This document shows positions 57,301 through 64,000 of a DNA stretch of 64,000 nt, one piece after another. Within the stretch, counting starts at the first letter, position 1. Every line of letters begins with the position of its first letter. The notes under the pieces were generated by a model. It was not told the origin of the DNA. It saw only the letters and a list, made by a program, of their open reading frames with translations, and searched no databases. A program made the position numbers and the translations under genes. The DNA comes from Sphingomonas sp. Root720 (lineage in GTDB: Bacteria > Pseudomonadota > Alphaproteobacteria > Sphingomonadales > Sphingomonadaceae): contig NZ_LMID01000012.1 of NCBI RefSeq assembly GCF_001428605.1, positions 124,001 through 188,000 on the forward strand, written 5' to 3'.

Positions 57301-59189
57301 TCGCCACCCGTCGCCGTACCGCCGCCGGAAGAGGCCAGTTCGGACATGCCGCCCGAGACGTCGCCCGTCGCGTAGCCATAGAGGTTGATCGCGCCGGTGC
57401 CGCTCGCATAGAGACCGGCCGATCCGCCGACCGCATTGCCCGACGATCCCGATCCGAAGGTATAGCCGGCGACGCCATAAGCGTTGAACGTCGCGTCGAC
57501 GCTCGACTGGCCGCTGCCGATGTTGATCGTGCCGCCCGAGGCGCGCAGTTCGACATGCCCCACCGGCGCTCCGGCGCTGGGCAGGATGCTCAGGGCATCG
57601 CCGCCGACGCCCGATCCGCTGCCGCCGAAGGCGTTGGCGGAAAGGCTGATCGATCCCGAGGTGACATTGACGCTGCTGCCGGTCGTCGCCTCGACGCTGA
57701 CGATACCGCCGCGCGCGTCGCCGCCCACGCCGCTGCCGTTGCCGCTGCCGCCCGTGCCGTTCGCCGACGCGAAGAGGCCGCCGCTGAAGGTAATGTTGCC
57801 GCCCGCGGCGAGGACCGAGACGGTGCCGCCGCTGCCCATACCGCCCGTGCCGCTGCCGCCGGTACCCGATGCGGTGAGCGTGACACCATTGTCGAACAGC
57901 AACGTACCGTTGGCGGAGGTCAGGTTGATCGCGCCGCCCTGCGCGCTTCCGCTCGATCCGGTCCGCGACGCGTCGATCGAGACGCTGCCCTGGAAGGTCG
58001 TATCGGCCCCGGCGTAGATATTGACCGGTCCGCCGCCGGACGTGACGTTCAGGCCTCCGGCCACGGTGAGCGGGACGCCCGACCGGATGCTGAGCGGATC
58101 GGCCAGCGAAGGCAGGCCGCTGATGCTGACCGATCCGCTGCCGGCCCCTGCGGAGACCTCTCCGACGCCGCCGAGCGACCCGAAGGCGATGTCGCGCCCC
58201 GCCGACAGGACGATGCCGCGCTCGGTGGCCTGGGCGCCCTGTGCCACTTGGAAGCCGATGCTGCCGCCGAGCAGCATGGTGATGGCTTCGTTCTTGGGCA
58301 CCGCGACGAAGTAGATCGGGTGGGCGAGGCCGTCCGCCGTGTTGATGACCCCCTGGCTGATGCCGCTATGAGTGATCCCGTCCGTCGCCAGGTCGGCACC
58401 CTCGCCGATTTCAATGTCGAACAGGCCGCTGGAATCATTGATCGACAAGCGCGCCTGCCTTGCCGAGATATAGGCGATGCCGCCCTCCGATTCGACCGTG
58501 CCGCCCTGCTCGATCTTGGGCGCCAGGACGGCAAAATAATTGTTGGTGGTGATGCTGGCGCTACTGTCGATCGTGACCGCCTGCCCGGCAATGCTGGTCT
58601 GCGTGGTGACGGCGGTAACATAATTGCCGCCGTCGAATTCGAGCCCATTCGGGACGTCGATGTCCGCCGTCGTCAGCAGCAGCCCGCCGACATCGAAGCT
58701 GGCGCCCGACCCGACCAATATGCCGTTGGGGCTGTAGAACCAGACATTGCCCTTCGGGGTGTCGGTGGTGATGGTGCCGTTCAGCGCGATCGACCGGCCG
58801 GCGGCGCCGCCGGTCGGGACGATCCGGTTGAGGACCGTATAGTCGCCATCGCCCGCCACGGCGCCACCGGCGACATAGTTGACGGTGTTGCCGGACGGGA
58901 GGAAGTCGATCGGCCCGCTGGTGCTGCTGGTATCGCTGGGGGTCCAGTTGATGAGGGCGGAAGGCGCGTTGACCGTGATCGTCGCGGTGCCGCCGCCCGT
59001 ATCGCTGAAGGAGAAACCCGCATTGGGAGCGAAGCTGCCCTCGAAGCCGTTGGCCGCGAGCGTCTCCTTCGCCGGCAGGGCGAGGATGGTCGCAACCGCG
59101 AGGACCGAGGTCAGCGTTCTCGAATAGCGCCGGGCCGGCCCCCGATTGCGCCGGGCGAAGGGATCGGCGGAACAAGCTACCTTACGCAT
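54369..59189 (-). CDS. TpsA: large filamentous haemagglutinin-type exoprotein
   Basis: The 1606-residue protein has a long, basic signal peptide ending near ALAANG, the TPS secretion domain (residues about 45-300, with SPNGILVGSGASFDVGGLL in place of NPNGI), and about 1000 residues of Gly/Ser/Thr-rich parallel beta-helix-like repeats. Near residue 1293 come a Cys pair (DGCHVGEGACG), a PPPPVS repeat, and a ~250-residue Gly/Ser-rich, acidic tail. The order of exoprotein, Pro-rich segment and C-terminal tail resembles FhaB of Bordetella. It is exported through the outer membrane by the TpsB encoded just upstream. Adhesin or contact functions are possible. Confidence 0.85.
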   Translation of the reverse strand: MRKVACSADPFARRNRGPARRYSRTLTSVLAVATILALPAKETLAANGFEGSFAPNAGFSFSDTGGGTATITVNAPSALINWTPSDTSSTSGPIDFLPSGNTVNYVAGGAVAGDGDYTVLNRIVPTGGAAGRSIALNGTITTDTPKGNVWFYSPNGILVGSGASFDVGGLLLTTADIDVPNGLEFDGGNYVTAVTTQTSIAGQAVTIDSSASITTNNYFAVLAPKIEQGGTVESEGGIAYISARQARLSINDSSGLFDIEIGEGADLATDGITHSGISQGVINTADGLAHPIYFVAVPKNEAITMLLGGSIGFQVAQGAQATERGIVLSAGRDIAFGSLGGVGEVSAGAGSGSVSISGLPSLADPLSIRSGVPLTVAGGLNVTSGGGPVNIYAGADTTFQGSVSIDASRTGSSGSAQGGAINLTSANGTLLFDNGVTLTASGTGGSGTGGMGSGGTVSVLAAGGNITFSGGLFASANGTGGSGNGSGVGGDARGGIVSVEATTGSSVNVTSGSISLSANAFGGSGSGVGGDALSILPSAGAPVGHVELRASGGTINIGSGQSSVDATFNAYGVAGYTFGSGSSGNAVGGSAGLYASGTGAINLYGYATGDVSGGMSELASSGGGTATGGEFVVEARNSSAIHSYADGSIGLDLYLRGTGGQSSTGTGGAGTGGQLSIAAVDGGATIQFDGSVYADATGSGGLSTDSTGGLGTGGKLIAGDGAGDLTFNDVYFFAEGQGGGGKTTGGTGQGGTALLSIRTAGGELTANGDVLMSAFGTGGDAGYHVVSENGAQPSTGGVGRGGLAGFEVVGGTMTFNGNATADASGQGGKGRDGGAGYGGIDQGNDFGGALALATKGTITFNGTGEGEGGEQPPLEPPEGGELPPLPPGGEEPPIGPLDSGGSEGLYPAGVQLVARGIGGDGDFDDAANTGSGGNGFGGLAQAVGLTGDTPVQGVISGSSVLVDTSGFGGSGGFAIQDSLPGGAGGDGTGGVVLIAAQAGTGRLDIGSAYLMSIGEGGRGGAGGGGESIIVADGGAGGTGTGGLAQAGTVSGPSSSTTTGSAAFGSVLADASGYGGQGGDGGYAQSGGNGGDTMNGGAGGDGGIGVGGSVFLTGYGVQASVNQSVDLYATGTVGRGGYNGGGEALDGIDGGAIGGFAGVLAGGRNGSPNELGSVQISGSLFADVSGLEQLSEGGSTQAGRIVISNSQQGTTPFSDGVTSDGGTISVDGSTTLYAEGSLPSEMPSEVTAGSSDISFGGDFLAYTSDSSFNFYRDDAAGTINFQTDGCHVGEGACGPIVDRFTSPPPPVVSPPVSPPPPVSPPPPVSPPPPVSPPPPVSPPPPVSPPPPPVSPPPPVSPPPPAIDDPEVNETVTTETTNIAASIQASLTGTRVAGGSIRSTSSGGESGAGTGVASAGGSGGSSASGGGDSTADEGGDEDSDAGSSTASGGAVGGPNVLIDTSNIGSGGAQIDTPVLSSGNSSLWQGADGLGDAPGGTDGLSPPATGGAAPGGSAPNGPAGAGGSPGDGAGGASLGGAGDVPSSGGGEGPSFSAGGQPLSGGGGASSGGGGDSGSGGGNDQSPGGATDQPAGAGGQQPSNGKSPDGAKDQ
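55112..55290. repeat. GC-rich minisatellite within tpsA
   Basis: A ~15-18 base unit of GGC triplets ending GATACC or GACACC repeats about ten times on the plus strand. On the coding strand it encodes repeated SPPPPV units. Such arrays tend to change length, so copy number may vary between isolates. Confidence 0.85.
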
Positions 59190-59191
59190 AA

Positions 59192-61021
59192 TCAGTTACC
59201 CCACGGCCAGAGCTTGGTCGTCACAGATACGAGGAAACGCGGATCATGGTTGTGGGTCTGGAGACCCGCGGCCTTGAGCGGCACGGCGATCGTGCCGTCG
59301 ATCCGGAAGCGATTGTTGAGGATGGCCCGGAAACCGCCGCCCACCGACGCGAGGAAGTCGGGGTTGGCGGGAAGCGGCACGGTGAAGGCATTGTGCCTGT
59401 TCCACACCCAGGCGAGGTCGGTGAAGACGAAGGGCAGCACCGACAAATTGGTTTTCTCCAGCGGCTGGACGCGCGGCAGGCGCAGCTCGAAGCCGCTGCC
59501 CACGCCGCTGTCGCCGATGATCGTGCCCGGATCGTAGCCGCGGCCGATCGAGAAGTTGCCCGCCGAGAATTCCTCGAAGCTGAACAGCGGATCGAAGGCA
59601 TATTGGACGCGCGGCAGCGCCGCGAACCAGAAGCCCTTGCCGAGATTATACTCGATCGCCGCCGAGGCGCGGATCAGGCTGGACGTCGGATCGCCGTCGG
59701 TACGGGCCGGGGTGACCGCGGGGATCGGAAAAGCCGGACGCGGCGAGGCGTCGAACAGATCGAGGCCCTGGCGGAACTCGACCGAGCCCGAGGCGCGCCA
59801 TGTCGGCACGCGCCGCTCGGCCACGTCGCCCGCGTCCATGTCGAGCCGCAGGAAGCCGACCCGCAGTCGGTCGCGGGTCAGGTCCCGGCCGCCGAACCGC
59901 ACCGTCTGGTTGACGAAGTCCATGCCGCCCGCGCCGACGATGCTGAAGCGCTGCGTCCGTATCAGCGGATAGCGGACCTCGCCGGTCGCGAACAGCGTCC
60001 GCGCGGTCAGGTCGATGCCGGGGGAACTCGCCACCTGCACGTCGGGCTTCGACCAGGCATAGGTGAAGTTGCCGCCGACCGTCAGGCCCTCGCCGCCGAT
60101 CCTCGTCTCGTAGCCGAGCTGGACGAGCTGCTGCTCCTTGAAGTCGGCGGTGGTCGACGCCGAGAGGGTCAACCGGTCGGCGCCGAGCAGGCCGGTGGCC
60201 TGCGCCTGCACCGCGCCGGTCCAGCGGCCCGAGCTGCGCGCCGAGAAATTCTGGACGCTGGCGTTGACCTCGAGCGGGGTGTGGATGACGCTGATCTCGC
60301 CGACCAGCTCGCCGGGCGTGGTGCCCGCCGGCTTGAGCGCGAGACGGACCTCATAGCCCGGCATGTCGCGCGCGAGCAGCAGATAGCGCTCGGCGACATA
60401 GCGGTTGAACACCTTTTCCTCGGTCAGGTGCGACAGGTAAGAGGCCAGCACCTTCTCCGCGGGGCCGGCGTCGCCGCGCACCCGGATCTGCACAACCTTG
60501 GCGAACAGCACCTCGAAGCGGACGACGCCGTCCTCGATCTTCTGCACCGGCACCAGCACCGCGGCGAGATAGCCCTTGCGGCGCAGCGCGGTCGCCGCGG
60601 CATCGCGGATCGTGCAGATCGTGCTGACCGGCCGGTCGGCGCCGAGCAGCGAAGCATAGGATTGCTTCAGCTCCTCGGGGCTGACGCCTTCGAGATTGCT
60701 GAACTGCGCCTCGTTGATCGTGACCTTGAGATCCGCATAAGCGGGCGAGTCGAGCGCGCAGGGGGCACGCTCGATGTCGCCGTCGATCGTGAGCCGCGAG
60801 GGAGCGGGTGCCTGCTGCCGGGTCCTGCTCTGCAGTTCGTCGCGGCCGGGCGCGATCTGCTGCCCGGTCGTCGGCGCCACGATCTGGGCCGATGCGATCT
60901 GGGATGACGATGCGACGAGCAGGGCCGAGACGACGGCCGTCGAGAAGAGCGAGCTACGCAAAAAAATGCCCCCTGAATACCCCTTAGCGGCGATCCCCAT
61001 CGCCGACGTGCCCCTCGACAC
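59192..61021 (-). CDS. TpsB outer-membrane transporter (ShlB/FhaC/HecB family)
   Basis: The 609-residue protein has a signal peptide (cleavage near IASAQ), two POTRA domains (about 75-240, FSNLEGVSPEELKQSYASLL, RRKGYLAAVLVPVQKIEDG), and a 16-strand barrel with the FhaC loop-6 motif GRGYDPG (IGRGYDPGTI). It secretes the TpsA encoded two bases downstream. The start is unresolved: several in-frame ATGs occur before the signal peptide, and 61021 gives an unusually long leader; ATG near 60997 is an alternative. It is transcribed away from a cobalamin riboswitch. Confidence 0.92.
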   Translation of the reverse strand: MSRGTSAMGIAAKGYSGGIFLRSSLFSTAVVSALLVASSSQIASAQIVAPTTGQQIAPGRDELQSRTRQQAPAPSRLTIDGDIERAPCALDSPAYADLKVTINEAQFSNLEGVSPEELKQSYASLLGADRPVSTICTIRDAAATALRRKGYLAAVLVPVQKIEDGVVRFEVLFAKVVQIRVRGDAGPAEKVLASYLSHLTEEKVFNRYVAERYLLLARDMPGYEVRLALKPAGTTPGELVGEISVIHTPLEVNASVQNFSARSSGRWTGAVQAQATGLLGADRLTLSASTTADFKEQQLVQLGYETRIGGEGLTVGGNFTYAWSKPDVQVASSPGIDLTARTLFATGEVRYPLIRTQRFSIVGAGGMDFVNQTVRFGGRDLTRDRLRVGFLRLDMDAGDVAERRVPTWRASGSVEFRQGLDLFDASPRPAFPIPAVTPARTDGDPTSSLIRASAAIEYNLGKGFWFAALPRVQYAFDPLFSFEEFSAGNFSIGRGYDPGTIIGDSGVGSGFELRLPRVQPLEKTNLSVLPFVFTDLAWVWNRHNAFTVPLPANPDFLASVGGGFRAILNNRFRIDGTIAVPLKAAGLQTHNHDPRFLVSVTTKLWPWGN

Positions 61022-61548
61022 TATCCGGATTTCGCCCGGATGTCATCGCCCTATTACAAGTGCATCAATGCCTTGCATCCCCCGGCCGGGGGATGCCGCG
61101 CCGATTTTCGCACGGTTCTGCATAGCGGCCATTCGCGCTCGAACCACGCACAAGAGCACGCTGACGCGCATCCGACCCGGATGTTGCCGCGCCGCAACAC
61201 CGGCTTGCGCGATGCCGCCCGCCGGCCTAGAGCGCGCGGCGCGACAGGAAAGGGAATTCGGAAGCGGGAAGATCCCGCAAGCCGAAGCTGCCCCCGCAAC
61301 TGTGATCGGTGAGCGATCGTCCATCTGCGTCACTGGATGCCTCGGCATCCGGGAAGGCCGGGCGAGAGCGATGACCCGAGAGCCAGGAAACCTGCCGGTC
61401 GCGGTCGTTCCATCATGCGGGCGGGGTGCACCACATGATCGAGGCGAAATCCTCGCGTGACGACGTCGACTGGGGTCGCGCGCGGGGGCATCATCTTCCG
61501 AAACCGTCCGCGCGGGATCCCGATGGATAGTTCCATGGGAGGACCTAC
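61022..61548. other. Divergent intergenic region with cobalamin riboswitch
   Basis: The region separates tpsB (minus) and the receptor gene (plus). Apart from the riboswitch (61224-61425) and the receptor ribosome-binding site GGGAGGAC at 61537-61544, I see no gene. The tpsB promoter should lie at 61022-61150. Confidence 0.6.
61224..61425 (+). ncRNA. Cobalamin (B12) riboswitch
   Basis: The plus strand shows the conserved core in order: AGGAAAGGGAATTCGGAAGC, CCCGCAAGCCGAAGCTGCCC, CCGCAACTGTGATC, CACTGG, and the B12 box GAGCCAGGAAACCTGCC. This should repress the downstream receptor when adenosylcobalamin is plentiful. Boundaries are approximate. Confidence 0.95.
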
Positions 61549-63423
61549 ATGATGCGGACATTCACGACGGCGCTGATCGCGGCGCTGGTCATTCTGCCGG
61601 GCACCGCACGGGCCGAGGAGGCCGATGCCGATTCGATCGTCGTCACCGCCACCCGGACCGAGACGCGGCTTTCCGAGGTCGGCAAGTCGATCAGCGTCAT
61701 CGACGCCGAACTGATCGAGCAGCGCCAGACCGTGCCGCTGGCCGATCTGCTGCGGACGCAGCCGGGGATCACGATCCAGCGCAACGGCGGCCTCGGCGGG
61801 GTGACGAGCCTGTTCATCCGCGGCGCCCAGTCGGACCAGACCGTGGTGCTGATCGACGGGGTCAAGCTCAACGACCCGGCGGCGCCCGGGGGCGGCTTCA
61901 ACTTCGCCGACCTGCTGACCGACAATCTCGAGCGGATCGAGATATTGCGCGGGCCGCAGTCGGTGCTGTGGGGCAGCCAGGCGATCGGCGGCGTGATCAA
62001 CCTGATCACCCGCGCGCCCACCGACGATCTCGCCATCCGCGCCAGCGGCGAATATGGGCGCTACGACAGCGGCCGCATCAGCGGCGCGGTCAGCGGCAAG
62101 GTGGGGCCGACCGCGATCAGCGCGGCCGCCGGATATCTCACGACCGACGGCATCTCGGTCGCCGACGGCGGCGCGGAGAAGGACGGCTACCATCTGTTCG
62201 GCGCGCACCTGAAGACCACCACCGCGCTCACCGACCAGCTCTCGCTCGACCTGCGCGGCTTCTATACCAGGAGCAAGGTCGACCTCGACGGCTTTCCGCC
62301 GCCGAACTACACGATCGGCGACACCGACGAATATCAGCGCCAGCAGCAGATCGTCGGCTATGCCGGGCTCAACGCGGGGCTGTTCGACGGCCGGCTGAAC
62401 AACCGTATCGCCGTCTCCTACACGCGGATCGATCGCGACAGCTACGACCCGGCGGCGGTGCCGGTGAAGAATTTCGACGCGCGCGGCCGGAACCTGCGGT
62501 TCGAATATCAGGGCGTCGCCGACCTCCGCATCGTGCAGGCGACGTTCGGCGCCGAACATCAGGAGGAGAAGCTGCGCACGATCAGCGCCTATTTCGGCCC
62601 GCCGGCAACCGCAGGGGCCAAGGCGAACATCGACAGCGCCTATCTCGACCTCCGCGCCAGGCCGGTCGTCGGGCTGAATCTCGGCGCGGGGATCCGCTAC
62701 GACGATCACAGCCAGTTCGGCGATGCGACGACGCTCGGCGCCGACCTTGCCTATACGCCGAACGGCGGCGCGACGATCGTCCGCGCCAGCTATGGCGAAG
62801 GCTTCAAGGCGCCCTCGCTCTATCAGCTCTACGGCGATTACGGCACGCCCGGCCTGCAGCCGGAAAAGGCCAGGGGCTGGGACGCCGGCATCGCCCAGAA
62901 GCTGATCGGCGACGCGGTCGAGCTGCGCGCGACGTGGTTCCAGCGCAACACCGACAATCTGATCGACTTCGATCTCGGCACCTTCACCTATGCCAATATC
63001 GTCCGGGCGCGGGCCCGCGGCGCCGAGGCGGAGCTGCGCATCGCACCGACCGACGACCTGCTGTTCACCGCCAACTACACCTTCACCAACGCCCGCAACC
63101 GCGAACGCAGCGATCCCAATTTCGGCAGGCAGCTCGCCCGGCGGCCGCGCCAGACGGTGAACGTCACCGGCGACTATCGCTGGCCGTTCGGCCTCGCCAC
63201 CGGCGCCACCATCACCCATGTCGCCGGCAGCTTCGACAATGCGGCCAACACGACCCGGCTGGGCGACTATGTACTCGTCGACCTGCGGGCGGCGATGCCG
63301 CTGAGCGATGCCATCGAGCTGTACGGCCGGATCGAGAATCTGTTCGGCGAACGCTACCAGACCGCCGCCGGCTACGGCCAGCTCGGCCGCGCCGCGACCG
63401 CCGGGGTACGGCTGCGCTATTGA
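61549..63423 (+). CDS. btuB: BtuB-type TonB-dependent vitamin B12 receptor
   Basis: The 624-residue outer-membrane receptor takes up cobalamin with TonB energy. It has a signal peptide ending near ARAEE, a TonB box and plug (DADSIVVTATRTETRLSEVG, LIEQRQTVPLADLLRTQPG, VEILRGP-type IEILRGPQSVLWGSQAIGGV) and a barrel ending in RAATAGVRLRY with terminal Tyr. The upstream cobalamin riboswitch supports the assignment. GGGAGGAC precedes the ATG; the adjacent second ATG is also possible. Confidence 0.93.
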   Translation: MMRTFTTALIAALVILPGTARAEEADADSIVVTATRTETRLSEVGKSISVIDAELIEQRQTVPLADLLRTQPGITIQRNGGLGGVTSLFIRGAQSDQTVVLIDGVKLNDPAAPGGGFNFADLLTDNLERIEILRGPQSVLWGSQAIGGVINLITRAPTDDLAIRASGEYGRYDSGRISGAVSGKVGPTAISAAAGYLTTDGISVADGGAEKDGYHLFGAHLKTTTALTDQLSLDLRGFYTRSKVDLDGFPPPNYTIGDTDEYQRQQQIVGYAGLNAGLFDGRLNNRIAVSYTRIDRDSYDPAAVPVKNFDARGRNLRFEYQGVADLRIVQATFGAEHQEEKLRTISAYFGPPATAGAKANIDSAYLDLRARPVVGLNLGAGIRYDDHSQFGDATTLGADLAYTPNGGATIVRASYGEGFKAPSLYQLYGDYGTPGLQPEKARGWDAGIAQKLIGDAVELRATWFQRNTDNLIDFDLGTFTYANIVRARARGAEAELRIAPTDDLLFTANYTFTNARNRERSDPNFGRQLARRPRQTVNVTGDYRWPFGLATGATITHVAGSFDNAANTTRLGDYVLVDLRAAMPLSDAIELYGRIENLFGERYQTAAGYGQLGRAATAGVRLRY

Positions 63424-63452
63424 AGCTAGGGCCGGGAACGGACGAAAAGGCC

Positions 63453-63483
63453 AGGACCGGCCGCCTGTCGGCGCGCCGGTCCT
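63453..63483 (+). terminator. Hairpin after btuB
   Basis: AGGACCGGC and GCCGGTCCT form a perfect 9-bp stem around a 13-base loop, 30 bases after the btuB stop codon. There is no T-tract. Confidence 0.5.
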
Positions 63484-63656
63484 GCATGCCGCGATCCTGG
63501 CGTCCCTGCCGTCCGGCATGGCGGGATTTGGGGGACCTCCGCCACGCGCGCGCCGGGCAGACCGCGACCCCATGGCTATAGGAGCGTGCCGTCGGCCCGC
63601 CCATTGCGATCAACTACGCTAAGGGCTGCCCCTTATCCGCAGGTCGCGGCGACCGT

Positions 63657-64000
63657 TCAGGCCGTGGGCGGCCAGCCGGCGACCGCCGCGGTCCGGATCG
63701 CCGCCAGGATCGAGGGCGCATCGAGCGCGGCCAGCGCCCGCGCCCGATGGATCTGCACCTGGCGTGGATCGAAGCCCAGCGCCCGGGCGATGTCCTTATT
63801 GGTCTGGCCGCGGATCAGCAGCGCCAGCACATCGGCCTCGTCCGGCGTGAGCCGGGCGAGCCGCGCCCTCGCCTCGGCCACCAGAACCTGCGGCTCGCTC
63901 CCTCGCTCGAGGAGGTGGAAACCCCGGTCGACCGCGTCGAGCAACGCGCGCATCTCATAGGGCTTGTGGAGGAAGTCGACCGCGCCGGCGCGGAACGCCT
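63657..64000 (-). CDS. FixJ/NarL-type response regulator, C-terminal part
   Basis: The visible 113 codons continue past the window edge on the minus strand. The first residues, FRAGAVDFLHKPYEMRALLD, are the end of a receiver domain, including the conserved Lys of the HKPY switch region. A LuxR-type helix-turn-helix follows (LTPDEADVLALLIRGQTNKD, ARALGFDPRQVQIHRARALA). The acceptor Asp lies beyond the window. Such regulators are usually phosphorylated by a PAS-type sensor kinase. Confidence 0.88.
   Translation of the reverse strand, partial: AFRAGAVDFLHKPYEMRALLDAVDRGFHLLERGSEPQVLVAEARARLARLTPDEADVLALLIRGQTNKDIARALGFDPRQVQIHRARALAALDAPSILAAIRTAAVAGWPPTA

Noticed and set aside
55332-59537. A 1401-codon open frame on the plus strand
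   Set aside because: It is antisense to tpsA, whose repeats and secretion domain are clear; this frame has no recognisable domain.

Overview
The window reads as a chromosomal segment of a sphingomonad (Alphaproteobacteria, Sphingomonas/Rhizorhabdus-like). It is GC-rich, carries a lycopene cyclase (crtY) and several TonB-dependent receptors, and has LexA boxes of the alphaproteobacterial type (GTTC-N7-GTTC). It also groups lexA, moeA, moaC, trpC, trpD, trpG, comEC, gltX and gltA, a set I remember as clustered in this order of bacteria. The genus is inferred.

Layout. 1-3.9 kb: the end of an MFS exporter, then lexA, moeA, moaC and trpC on the minus strand. 3.9-15.4 kb: a block lying between trpC and trpD, with a PdxI-like reductase, a LysR regulator, a Na+/H+ antiporter, a VOC protein, a Yip1 protein, a Fur-type siderophore receptor, and a KaiC-like ATPase overlapping a hybrid histidine kinase. 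15.5-25.6 kb: trpD-trpG, an alpha-amino-acid ester hydrolase, an amine oxidase, comEC, gltX and gltA. 25.6-32.3 kb: a signalling locus whose kinase and Hpt-like protein both lack the phospho-accepting histidine, with a DUF2336 protein, an unknown membrane protein and a large membrane-anchored coiled-coil protein. 32.3-35 kb: ung, GNAT, a PNPOx-like protein and a thioredoxin-fold protein.

35-40.4 kb is the most unusual region. Two paralogous small HNH-like nuclease toxin genes, three genes sharing one immunity-like domain (single, tandem, and fused to a DUF4272-like region), a 2H phosphoesterase gene, and a remnant of a second phosphoesterase gene all lie on the minus strand. Each toxin gene is preceded by the same ~100-bp promoter segment, ending in a perfect LexA box that abuts a TTGACA element. 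The DUF4272-like gene has its own LexA box. I interpret this as a DNA-damage-induced bacteriocin or interbacterial toxin cluster that grew by duplication.

40.4-51.2 kb is mostly housekeeping: thiC with a TPP riboswitch, crtY, a LOG protein, a lipoprotein, sucC, etfBA, a small membrane protein, and a DNA-repair pair (UdgX-DUF4130 and a radical SAM protein) with another LexA box. 51.2-61 kb is a three-gene two-partner secretion operon: TpsB transporter, a 1606-residue TpsA exoprotein, and an exported CHAT peptidase. 61-64 kb is a cobalamin riboswitch driving a BtuB-type receptor, then the C-terminal part of a response regulator that runs off the window.

A recurring theme is the LexA regulon. 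The window encodes LexA and shows five perfect boxes, at lexA, both toxins, the DUF4272-like gene and the UdgX/radical SAM operon. I found no rRNA, tRNA, CRISPR array, transposase, integrase or replication origin.
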